A stretch of 10,101 bases of DNA from Candidatus Curtissbacteria bacterium (GCA_030688205.1 JAUYIQ010000068.1:1-10101), one strand, 5' to 3'. Shown: positions 5,136 to 10,101, numbered from the stretch's first letter. A program made the numbers and translations. The notes: generated from the letters alone by a model not told the origin.

Positions 5136-5291
5136 TTAATAGTAATATCTAAACCCAGCCTCGCTGTAGCCTTGTAGATCGTTTTCTTTCGATAGCTTCA
5201 CGTCTTTTAGGTCGACTTGAGGTTTTTTCCAGCTTCGGAGTATGTTTTCAACCAGCAGTTCAAGATACATCGCTTGCTCGCGACCAATCAA
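5136..5291 (-). CDS. Small hypothetical protein, 51 residues, TTG start
   Basis: I do not recognise this protein. The frame runs from TTG 5291 to TAA 5136-5138. It begins IGREQAMYLELLVENILRSW, a convincing amphipathic helix, followed by a charged region (KKPQVDLKDVKLSKEND) and a tyrosine-rich end (GYSEAGFRYYY). An internal ATG at 5270 would give 44 residues. TATCAA at 5304-5299 lies 7 nt before the TTG, in keeping with the leaderless geometry seen elsewhere, and that box is the complement of the -35 box of the divergent gene at 5335. The composition and the filling of a 200-nt gap support it; its size and non-ATG start leave doubt. Confidence 0.5.
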   Translation of the reverse strand: MIGREQAMYLELLVENILRSWKKPQVDLKDVKLSKENDLQGYSEAGFRYYY

Positions 5292-5298
5292 GACATAA

Positions 5299-5328
5299 TT
5301 GATATTTTTCTCTTTTGGTGATTATAAT
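5299..5328 (+). promoter_or_regulatory. Leaderless-type promoter of gene 5335, possibly bidirectional
   Basis: TTGATA (5299-5304), 18-nt spacer, TATAAT (5323-5328), then 6 nt to ATG 5335. Read on the other strand the same blocks give TTATAA (5327-5322), 17-nt spacer, TATCAA (5304-5299), then 7 nt to TTG 5291. The TTG of the plus-strand -35 box is in frame with the gene and mimics a start codon. Confidence 0.6.
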
Positions 5329-5334
5329 TTGTTT

Positions 5335-5661
5335 ATGGCATTAGAGAGACCGGAAAATTCTGGCAAAAATGCAAATAAATCCTTTGTAAATACACCTATT
5401 TTGCTAAGCGATTTGGCCTTATTTAAACAAGCAGCTGAGCAATCAGGTTATACAGTTAAATTAATTGCTCATGCGGGTGAACCTTATACTTTCGATGAAC
5501 CTGTATATAATGGACATTTGAAAACAAATAAAACGGAACGAAAAACATTAATAGTTGTTCCAGGTTATATTGCAGTTTGTATAATAAAACCCCAAGTTGA
5601 ACAAGACCACAGCCCTTTTTGGGGTAAGTTGACTGAATTAAGAGTTTCAGGAATCAAGTAG
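5335..5661 (+). CDS. Hypothetical protein, 108 residues
   Basis: I do not recognise this protein. It is soluble, with a polar N-terminus (MALERPENSGKNANKS), a helix-like segment (LSDLALFKQAAEQSGYTVKLI) and later strand-like pieces (KTLIVVPGYIAVCIIKP). There is no signal peptide or membrane helix. The start is ATG 5335, supported by TTGATA-18-TATAAT with 6 nt to the ATG; the in-frame TTG at 5299 is that promoter's -35 box. Its stop overlaps the convergent secreted-protein gene by 8 nt (5654-5661). It is divergent from the 51-residue ORF, with overlapping promoters that suggest joint control. Confidence 0.65.
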   Translation: MALERPENSGKNANKSFVNTPILLSDLALFKQAAEQSGYTVKLIAHAGEPYTFDEPVYNGHLKTNKTERKTLIVVPGYIAVCIIKPQVEQDHSPFWGKLTELRVSGIK

Positions 5662-6103
5662 CAGGGCAGGTAATAGTTGCGGAGAAAGTGTTAATGTCTG
5701 TTTTCTTTTGGAAAGGAAAAAATGGTTGCTGTTGTTGAAAAACGGCAGTACATTGATTAATTTTTGTGAAAGTTATATCTGTTGGTATTGAAGTTACGAT
5801 GGTACTTTTTGTCGACCAATCCTTTTTTATCATTGCTTCTTTGTAGTAGAAATATATATTGTTCCAAGCGTCTTCTGAGTTAAATTTTATTACGGAAGGT
5901 TGTGTGCATACCTTTTTTGGAATAAGGCAGACGTTTTTCCTGTTTGTAATTTCCCAACTTTTTGAATTAGGGTAGGCTTGAATACTTGCTGCTGTTTGCT
6001 GGGTGGTTGAGTTTGGGTATTTGCCCCAGTGATTGAACGCTGTGTAGCCTCCCCAAACGATAATTGATAAGAAAATAATAGGTAGAATAAATCCTTTTTG
6101 CAT
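5654..6103 (-). CDS. Secreted or membrane-anchored protein with four cysteines
   Basis: A 149-residue protein with a short basic N-terminus and one hydrophobic helix (about residues 5-23), so it is probably exported and anchored by an uncleaved signal. The outer domain has four cysteines (C59, C66, C118, C146), which could form two disulfides. The block YPNSKSWEI, then a strand, then a helix with FYYKEAMIKKDWS resembles a widespread extracytoplasmic module in which a short helix ending in W follows the strand. This is a loose resemblance, and the function is unknown. The ATG at 6103 has a TAATAT box 8 nt upstream. It is divergent from the EEP-fold gene across only 37 nt, and convergent with the gene at 5335. 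Confidence 0.7.
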   Translation of the reverse strand: MQKGFILPIIFLSIIVWGGYTAFNHWGKYPNSTTQQTAASIQAYPNSKSWEITNRKNVCLIPKKVCTQPSVIKFNSEDAWNNIYFYYKEAMIKKDWSTKSTIVTSIPTDITFTKINQCTAVFQQQQPFFPFQKKTDINTFSATITCPAT

Positions 6104-6128
6104 ATAAATCTATATTAACAGATTGTTG

Positions 6129-6134
6129 TAAAAT
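6129..6134 (+). promoter_or_regulatory. -10 box 6 nt before ATG 6141
   Basis: TAAAAT followed by GATTGA and ATG, within the 37-nt gap between divergent genes. No good -35 box is seen. Confidence 0.5.
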
Positions 6135-6140
6135 GATTGA

Positions 6141-6905
6141 ATGAGCGCTATTAAGTTTATTCAGGTAAACATCTATAAGGGAGCTTATTTGGAAAATCTT
6201 TTAGATTTTCTGGAAGAGCAGGAACCGGATGTAGTTTCTATGCAGGAAGTTTCGAGCGGAAAGATAAATGTTTATCAGGACAAAACAGTTAATTTATTCG
6301 ATTTGATTCGGGATAAGCTTGGTTACAGAGGAGTTTATAACGGTGATTTGAAGCTACAAGGCGATCCGGGTTCGACTTTTGGAAACGCGGTTTTGACCAA
6401 ACTGCCAGTTTTAGGTTCACATATAAAGGTTTTGCATGATTTCCGTCCACTTACGATGAAGGAGATAGAAGGCGAACCTGATGTGTGGATGCAGGTTCCG
6501 CGGCATGTTTTGGATTTAATGGTAGAAGTTGACGGGCGGAAAGTGCACACGATGAGCTGGCATGGTGCTTGGACTGCACCTCCTCAAGACACTGATGAAA
6601 CCATAAGACAGGCAAAACTTATTGCAGAGTACTTGATATCGTTAAATGAACCTTTTATTCTTGGATGTGACAGCAACGAGCTTTTGCAAAGCGAGACTAT
6701 ACAAACCATCAACCAGGTTGCCATAAATATTATGGAGGGGTCAGGAATTCTGCAGACGACCCATCCTAAAATTCATAAGATTGTTCCCAGAGGTTTTTTA
6801 ATTGATTATATTTTTACTTCGAGGGATATTAAGGTTAATTCGCTTGAAGTTCCTCCGGTAACGGTATCTGATCACTTGCCTGTTGTTGCGGAGCTTGAGC
6901 TATGA
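6141..6905 (+). CDS. Endonuclease/exonuclease/phosphatase (EEP) fold protein
   Basis: A 254-residue protein covering a whole EEP domain, the metal-dependent phosphodiesterase fold of exonuclease III, DNase I and sphingomyelinases. The expected residues are present in order: N10 (QVNIYKG), E36 (SMQEV), the GNAVLTKLP strand, H in SWHGAW, D177 and N179 (GCDSNE), D222 (DYIFTS) and the catalytic pair D244-H245 (SDHLPVVAEL). It therefore looks active and would hydrolyse phosphodiester or phosphomonoester bonds; the substrate (DNA, lipid or small molecule) cannot be told. There is no signal peptide, so it is cytoplasmic. The ATG at 6141 follows a -10 box by 6 nt. Its 3' end overlaps the convergent acyltransferase-like gene by 71 nt. 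Confidence 0.85.
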   Translation: MSAIKFIQVNIYKGAYLENLLDFLEEQEPDVVSMQEVSSGKINVYQDKTVNLFDLIRDKLGYRGVYNGDLKLQGDPGSTFGNAVLTKLPVLGSHIKVLHDFRPLTMKEIEGEPDVWMQVPRHVLDLMVEVDGRKVHTMSWHGAWTAPPQDTDETIRQAKLIAEYLISLNEPFILGCDSNELLQSETIQTINQVAINIMEGSGILQTTHPKIHKIVPRGFLIDYIFTSRDIKVNSLEVPPVTVSDHLPVVAELEL

Positions 6906-7662
6906 CTCTTCTGTAAGAGCTGTGAGACTCCGGTGATATTCCTCGTGCTATTGCTACCATTGTTGATTCTGCTAACTCTTCTACAGGCATATTTTGTACA
7001 TATACTATTGGGCGTCCAAAAAGAACGAAATAATGTTTATTAACCGGCGCGTTAATACTTACCGGCCAAATTTGAAAACTGTGTTTTTTAAGTCTTTTCA
7101 GAATACTTAGAAATCCTTTATAGTAATCTTCAAGTTCAGCGGATGGTCTTAAATTTGGGAAAACTCCGATATTGCCGGATGACCTGAGCGCATTTGATAG
7201 AGTTTCTATAAATATTCTGGCCTCAGTGTAAGTCTCTCTTTCTTTAAGTGTGATATTGCCGTGTGTGATAGCTGAAGCATTTTGTGTTTGTCTGTCTTTT
7301 CTCGGAATGGGAATTTTAAATGGATTCATTTCTTTCATTAACCAGTTTATTTCTCCAACTTGCGCTCCATGTGTTGTTAGAGTAATGGCTTTGAATGACT
7401 CTCCGGTTGAAAATATGCTCCTTCTAGCTAGCTGACCTCTGCCATAATGATTTGGTACCAGAATAGTTAGTAAAGACGGGTCAGGTCTTCCAAGATATGT
7501 GTAGTGTGGAGTTATTCCTTCTAATTGCAAATATAAACCGGCGTCTTTTCTGAGACTTCTTTGTTCACCAATTCTTGCAGAATGGCGTATTTGGTTTAAG
7601 AGCTCCCCAGTAGATTGAGGTACTTGTTTGCCTGGATTACCTTGATATAATAGATGCTCCAC
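6835..7662 (-). CDS. PlsC-like acyltransferase with altered catalytic motifs
   Basis: A 275-residue protein whose core aligns by eye with lysophosphatidic acid acyltransferases (PlsC). It has ILVPNHYGRGQ (67-77) in place of NHxxxxD, an IPIPRKD segment, GVFPNLRPS (166-174) in place of GxFPEGTRS followed by YYKGF, then IWPVSI and VLFGRPI, the family's closing strands. The block-1 His (H72) is kept, but the Asp of HX4D is Q77 and the EGTR block reads NLRP. It may therefore be inactive or use another mechanism or substrate. No N-terminal membrane helix is evident. The start is GTG 7662, 6 nt after TAAAAT. The last 24 residues or so come from the 71-nt overlap with the EEP gene. Confidence 0.65.
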   Translation of the reverse strand: MEHLLYQGNPGKQVPQSTGELLNQIRHSARIGEQRSLRKDAGLYLQLEGITPHYTYLGRPDPSLLTILVPNHYGRGQLARRSIFSTGESFKAITLTTHGAQVGEINWLMKEMNPFKIPIPRKDRQTQNASAITHGNITLKERETYTEARIFIETLSNALRSSGNIGVFPNLRPSAELEDYYKGFLSILKRLKKHSFQIWPVSINAPVNKHYFVLFGRPIVYVQNMPVEELAESTMVAIARGISPESHSSYRRVIAQAPQQQASDQIPLPEELQAN

Positions 7663-7668
7663 ACGGCA

Positions 7669-7674
7669 ATTTTA
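7669..7674 (-). promoter_or_regulatory. -10 box 6 nt before GTG 7662
   Basis: TAAAAT followed by TGCCGT and GTG. It supports leaderless initiation at a GTG codon. Confidence 0.5.
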
Positions 7675-7713
7675 TATTAATACTATTCAAACGTACAACT
7701 AATAGCTGCATTC

Positions 7714-7722
7714 TGGTAAAAT
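7714..7722 (+). promoter_or_regulatory. Extended -10 promoter of tRNA-Gly
   Basis: TGG-TAAAAT, with predicted start about 4-5 nt before the tRNA at 7734; the -35 region is weak. Confidence 0.55.
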
Positions 7723-7733
7723 TAGTATGGTTC

Positions 7734-7804
7734 GCGGGTGTAGTTCAATGGCAGAACACCAGTTTTCCAAACTGGATACGAGAGTCCGATTCTCTTCACC
7801 CGCT
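7734..7804 (+). tRNA. tRNA-Gly (TCC)
   Basis: Complete 71-nt cloverleaf. The acceptor is GCGGGTG/CACCCGC, the D-stem GTTC/GAAC with GG in the loop, the anticodon stem CCAGT/ACTGG around TTTCCAA (anticodon TCC), and the T-stem GAGAG/CTCTT with a G-T pair; the discriminator is U, usual for Gly. The T-loop reads TCCGATT, so position 55 is C instead of the almost universal T. CCA is not encoded. Its 3' end is the left copy of the 12-bp repeat bounding the GIY-YIG unit. Confidence 0.94.
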
Positions 7805-7805
7805 C
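7794..7805 (+). repeat. 12-bp direct repeat, left copy (tRNA-Gly 3' end)
   Basis: CTTCACCCGCTC. It covers the 3' part of the T-stem, the acceptor 3' strand, the discriminator and one further base. Confidence 0.7.
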
Positions 7806-7806
7806 T

Positions 7807-7825
7807 CGTCTTTCGCTAAAGCTAC
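7807..7825 (+). repeat. Inverted repeat, left arm
   Basis: 19 bp beginning CGTCTTTCGC, paired with 8099-8117 with two mismatches. The first 10 bp match perfectly. The left arm can also form a local hairpin, TCGTCT (7806-7811) with AGACGA (7826-7831), directly behind the tRNA. Confidence 0.6.
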
Positions 7826-7858
7826 AGACGATTCGCTGCTCAATTGCATTTAGTGGTA

Positions 7859-8149
7859 ATGTTTTACGCTTATATACTTCGAAGTTCAAAATCTGGCATT
7901 CTTTACTACGGATACACAACCGATTTAAAGAAGAGATTCAGAGAACACAACAGCAGTAAATCTAAATTCACAAAAGGACACATCCCCTGGAAACTTGTCT
8001 TCTACTGTGCATTCGTAGATAAGCAAAAAGCAAAAGATTTTGAACTGTACCTTAAATCTGGATCTGGCAAAGCATTTGCATACAAAAGATTAGTGAACGT
8101 GGCTTTGGCGAAAGACGTAAAGGGTGAAAGTAGTGGTCCGAAGTCTTGA
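7859..8149 (+). CDS. GIY-YIG nuclease family protein
   Basis: A 96-residue stand-alone GIY-YIG domain. The signatures are AYI (residues 4-6, for GIY) and YYG (16-18, for YIG), then R26 in KKRFREH with H30, the segment WKLVFY, a probable catalytic glutamate in KDFELYLKSGSG (E62), and KRL. The YLKSGSG form is common in small GIY-YIG proteins of Patescibacteria and Bacteroidetes (from memory). It probably cuts or nicks DNA. ATG 7859 is used; an in-frame TTG at 7844 would add five non-conserved residues. The right inverted-repeat arm lies within the C-terminal coding sequence (VALAKD). The gene begins 55 nt after tRNA-Gly, may share its transcript, and sits inside the repeat-bounded unit. Its tail after residue 80 is outside the domain. 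Confidence 0.85.
   Translation: MFYAYILRSSKSGILYYGYTTDLKKRFREHNSSKSKFTKGHIPWKLVFYCAFVDKQKAKDFELYLKSGSGKAFAYKRLVNVALAKDVKGESSGPKS
8099..8117 (+). repeat. Inverted repeat, right arm
   Basis: Ends GCGAAAGACG, the exact reverse complement of the first 10 bp of the left arm (7807-7816). It lies inside the GIY-YIG coding sequence, so both functions must be maintained together. Confidence 0.6.
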
Positions 8150-8158
8150 TGAAGGACA

Positions 8159-8170
8159 CTTCACCCGCTC
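8159..8170 (+). repeat. 12-bp direct repeat, right copy
   Basis: Exact copy of the tRNA-Gly 3' end, 10 nt after the GIY-YIG stop. No tRNA-like sequence precedes it beyond this copy. A small hairpin TGAAG/CTTCA abuts it. Confidence 0.7.
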
Positions 8171-8332
8171 ATGATTTGACTTTCGGAAGAAAGTTGTTGA
8201 TTAGAGCCTTGCAATAAGCTACTATTGAGTCCGACGCTAATTTTGTTGTGAAGTTAAATCAAGGGTAATGACAAATTTCAAGCCTCGGTGGCTAGAGGAC
8301 ATTTGGCTTCAAAATCAAAATAATTGGCTGGG
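8171..8332. other. Intergenic interval between the GIY-YIG unit and aspartokinase
   Basis: About 160 nt without a convincing gene. It holds a 6-bp stem ACTTTC/GAAAGT with a GGAA tetraloop (8179-8194) but no T-run. A plus-strand frame starting ATG 8268 extends into the aspartokinase antisense and is judged to be chance. Confidence 0.4.
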
Positions 8333-9655
8333 TTACAAAAGAGTCCTGTATATGCTTCTAATTGCTAGAGGAAGTTTGTCACCGTCTACACCCACAACGA
8401 TATTGTTGCCGGAGGTTCCATAACTTAAAGTACGGATACTTATGTTAGCGTCAGCTAAAGCACTTGAGAATTCAGAGAGTATTCTGTCAATGTCTTTACG
8501 TATACCTTCTCCTACAAGGCAGACCAGACCTAAGTTTCTTAGAATTTGAATATTAGTTTGCTCAACCGCCTTAGTAAGGGCAGCTGCTAGTTCCAGCTCT
8601 TTGCCGTTAAGCTCTTCCTCTGTCACTATAACTGACATCTCATCAAGACCCATCGGTGCAATCTCAAAAGGTAAATCATATTGTCGAAAAACATCAAATA
8701 TTTTTCCTGCAATACCATGTTCTTCGTTCATACCAAATTTCTCGATTTGGATCGCTGCGAATCCACTTCTACCAGCAATGCCTATAATGCCTTCTCCGTT
8801 TGCAATCGTTCTCTCCCGACTAATAATCGTTCCAGGGTGGCCGGGATTAAAAGTATTGCGGATGTTAATGGGTATGCCTGTCTCAAAAACAGGATGAATA
8901 CTGTCTTTTTGTAAAACGTCGGCTCCTCTATAGCCTAGTTCGCGTATTTCCTTATAAGTTATTTTGTCAATAATTTTTGGGTTATCAATGAGTCTTGGAT
9001 CAGCAGCTCTAAGCCCATCCACATCGGTCCAGTTCTCGTATACGGAAGCATTGACTCCTTTAGCGATAATTGCTCCAGTAATATCAGTTCCACCGCGTGC
9101 GAATGTTTGAATTGCACCCGACGGACCAAGACCATAGAAGCCAGGAATTACATAGTGGACAGTGTTTGGCTTAAGCTGATTCGAGATTAAATCATAAGAT
9201 AGTGGATCAATCTTTCCATCTTGTTTGAGACGAATAAGGCTCGTGGCATCAACAAAAGATCCGCCCAAGAAGGATGCAAATACTTGAGCCATTAGCCACT
9301 CGCCTCGCGACGCAACCCAGTCTTCTCCTCTGTGGGTTCCAAGACCTTTGTGTACTTCCTCAAGCCAGTCAAGTACTGAGTGGCATTCAAGCTGTCTTCC
9401 AATTGATGAAAATCTATCCGCAACTTTTTCGAAAGCTTGATCGAATGGTAAGCCTTCGACTGCTAGTCTATTTGTTTCTAGTAAGAGATCGGTTACTTTT
9501 TCGTCTTCTGGAAAGCGTCTTCCTGGTGCTGAAACGACAACGAACTGTCTATCTTGGTTGGAGCGTACAATCTCCGCCGCATTTTTTATTCTCTGAGCAT
9601 CAGCTAACGAGCTTCCACCAAATTTAGCGACAACTAACCTATCATGTTCGATCAT
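8333..9655 (-). CDS. lysC: Aspartokinase
   Basis: A 440-residue protein matching monofunctional aspartokinases (EC 2.7.2.4), which phosphorylate L-aspartate in the first step toward lysine/diaminopimelate, threonine and methionine. The kinase domain carries KFGGSS (K11-S16), FARGGTDITGA and NWTDVDGLRAADPRLI, the aspartate- and ATP-binding motifs. Two ACT domains follow (about 300-440: one from GFAAIQIEKFGMNEEHGIAGKIF, one from NLGLVCLVGEGIRK to the end) and usually give feedback control by lysine or threonine. The start is ATG 9655; TTG 9694 is the -35 box of a TTGAAA-17-TATAAT promoter, which leaves a leader of only about 3 nt. No other amino-acid biosynthesis gene is nearby. Confidence 0.95.
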   Translation of the reverse strand: MIEHDRLVVAKFGGSSLADAQRIKNAAEIVRSNQDRQFVVVSAPGRRFPEDEKVTDLLLETNRLAVEGLPFDQAFEKVADRFSSIGRQLECHSVLDWLEEVHKGLGTHRGEDWVASRGEWLMAQVFASFLGGSFVDATSLIRLKQDGKIDPLSYDLISNQLKPNTVHYVIPGFYGLGPSGAIQTFARGGTDITGAIIAKGVNASVYENWTDVDGLRAADPRLIDNPKIIDKITYKEIRELGYRGADVLQKDSIHPVFETGIPINIRNTFNPGHPGTIISRERTIANGEGIIGIAGRSGFAAIQIEKFGMNEEHGIAGKIFDVFRQYDLPFEIAPMGLDEMSVIVTEEELNGKELELAAALTKAVEQTNIQILRNLGLVCLVGEGIRKDIDRILSEFSSALADANISIRTLSYGTSGNNIVVGVDGDKLPLAIRSIYRTLL

Positions 9656-9665
9656 GTAAAGATGG

Positions 9666-9694
9666 ATTATACAGTCAGCGGAAAGGAATTTCAA
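9666..9694 (-). promoter_or_regulatory. Promoter of the aspartokinase gene
   Basis: TTGAAA (9694-9689), 17-nt spacer, TATAAT (9671-9666), then 10 nt to ATG 9655. The leader is too short for a riboswitch or leader-peptide control, so regulation is probably at the enzyme's ACT domains. Confidence 0.65.
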
Positions 9695-9934
9695 CTATAG
9701 GTCTGCTATGCCGCTGACAAGACTTGACCCTATTGCTATCTCACCTTTTATTGGTAGTTCTAGTTTTACCTTTTGACAACTAAAGACTGGTCTCGCTATT
9801 CTTAGGAGTACGTTGTAAATATGAACATAAATAGGGTAAAAGACCTAAGAATCCCACCTTTGCAAGCCAGTTTCAAATTGTTTAACTGAAGTTAAAAGCA
9901 TTCCTGTAAAACTCTAGTTCGCCAGCTTCCAAGT
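9695..9934. other. Long intergenic interval with a possible gene remnant and inverted repeat
   Basis: No firm gene. On the minus strand a frame is open from 9844 to a TAG at 9695 (49 codons) and reads protein-like near its end (KLELPIKGEIAIGSS), but it has no ATG, GTG or TTG, so it is either chance or a decayed gene. A 9-bp perfect inverted repeat lies at 9798-9806 and 9844-9852 with a 37-nt interior. TTGACA at 9773-9778 with TATTCT at 9797-9802 could be a plus-strand promoter; a 22-codon ORF from ATG 9821 follows it. Confidence 0.3.
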
Positions 9935-9943
9935 TGGTATAAT
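9935..9943 (+). promoter_or_regulatory. Extended -10 promoter of the tRNA-Arg/tRNA-His pair
   Basis: TGG-TATAAT. The predicted start near 9950 leaves a 5' leader of about 27 nt that can form GAGCG/CGCTC, for removal by RNase P. Confidence 0.6.
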
Positions 9944-9976
9944 AAGTCCGAAGAGCGTCAACTAAGGCGCTCAAAT

Positions 9977-10050
9977 GCGCCTGTAGCTCAATTGGATAGA
10001 GCTCTCGTGTTCTAAACGAGTGGTTGTGGGTTCGAGTCCCGCCAGGCGTA
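9977..10050 (+). tRNA. tRNA-Arg (TCT)
   Basis: Complete 74-nt cloverleaf. The acceptor is GCGCCTG/CAGGCGT with a G-T first pair, the anticodon stem CTCGT/ACGAG around GTTCTAA (anticodon TCT), the T-loop TTCGAGT, and the discriminator A; CCA is not encoded. It closely resembles tRNA-Arg(TCG) at 1866-1938 in the opposite orientation. tRNA-His follows after 10 nt, so the two are probably co-transcribed. Confidence 0.95.
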
Positions 10051-10060
10051 CAGAAAATAT

Positions 10061-10101
10061 GGAGGTTGTAGCTCAGTTGGCAGAGCGCTGGCTTGTGGAG
10101 C
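10061..10101 (+). tRNA. tRNA-His (GTG), 5' part, cut by window end
   Basis: The visible 41 nt contain the acceptor 5' strand, D-arm (GCTC/GAGC) and anticodon loop TTGTGGA (anticodon GTG). Eight bases precede the TA at positions 8-9 instead of seven, which fits the extra encoded G at position -1 that is the identity mark of tRNA-His. Confidence 0.88.

Larger units (their letters stand above)
7794..8170 (+). mobile_element. Candidate tRNA-targeted GIY-YIG element
   Basis: The 12-bp sequence CTTCACCCGCTC, which ends tRNA-Gly (7794-7805), is repeated exactly at 8159-8170. Between the copies lie a 19-bp imperfect inverted repeat (7807-7825 and 8099-8117, 17 of 19 matching) and a GIY-YIG gene. Duplication of a tRNA 3' end around inserted DNA is the usual mark of site-specific integration that keeps the tRNA intact. 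The unit repeats every 365 bp from junction to junction and carries no recombinase, so the GIY-YIG protein is the only candidate for mobility, possibly by a homing-like route. It could instead be a residue of tRNA duplication. An uninterrupted relative would settle it. Confidence 0.55.

Noticed and set aside
7722..7919. Minus-strand frame of 65 codons
   Set aside because: Much of it is the antisense of tRNA-Gly and the start of the GIY-YIG gene.
8179..8194. 6-bp hairpin with GGAA loop as a terminator
   Set aside because: No T-run on either strand; kept only as a note on the interval.
8268..8419. Plus-strand ORF of about 50 codons starting ATG 8268
   Set aside because: More than half is antisense to aspartokinase, the first part is tryptophan- and asparagine-rich without pattern, and no good -10 box lies at the usual distance.
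9656..9694. Lysine riboswitch upstream of aspartokinase
   Set aside because: The promoter leaves a leader of only about 3 nt, which cannot hold a riboswitch.
1..10101. CRISPR array, insertion sequence transposase, or phage genes
   Set aside because: No regularly spaced repeats, no transposase, integrase or phage structural motifs in any frame.

Overview
The window is a gene-dense, AT-leaning bacterial segment. It holds seven tRNA genes (the last cut by the window edge), small compact genes, very short intergenic gaps, ATGA stop/start overlaps and ordinary use of TGA as a stop. Most genes have no Shine-Dalgarno sequence; instead a -10 box lies about 6 nt before the start codon, so many transcripts are probably leaderless. 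Together with two small GIY-YIG nucleases and many uncharacterised small membrane or secreted proteins, this suggests a reduced genome of the Patescibacteria (CPR) type. That placement is inference: no rRNA or ribosomal protein marker is present.

Left part (1-1983): the C-terminal end of a D-Ala-D-Ala carboxypeptidase, tRNA-Lys(CTT), a cluster of stem-loops, a UPF0213-like GIY-YIG gene divergent from a 52-residue small protein, a 320-residue probable TIM-barrel protein, and tRNA-Arg(TCG).

Middle (1984-5661): a short acidic protein, tRNA-Leu(TAA), a three-gene minus-strand operon of small membrane proteins joined by two ATGA overlaps, a small plus-strand hypothetical gene, tRNA-Pro(TGG), a doubtful ORF running antisense into that tRNA, a 181-residue hypothetical protein between imperfect direct repeats, and a divergent pair of small genes whose promoters appear to overlap.

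Right part (5654-10101): a secreted or membrane-anchored four-cysteine protein, an endonuclease/exonuclease/phosphatase-fold enzyme, a PlsC-like acyltransferase with altered catalytic motifs, tRNA-Gly(TCC) followed by a GIY-YIG gene inside a repeat-bounded unit, a full-length aspartokinase, and a tRNA-Arg(TCT)/tRNA-His(GTG) pair.

The most interesting structure is the unit at 7794-8170. A 12-bp copy of the tRNA-Gly 3' end recurs just beyond the GIY-YIG gene, and a 19-bp imperfect inverted repeat lies inside the two copies. This looks like a minimal nuclease-encoding element inserted at a tRNA 3' end without damaging the tRNA. The second is the recurring promoter-to-start-codon geometry. In several genes the -35 or -10 box itself supplies a false upstream TTG or ATG start, which would mislead gene callers.
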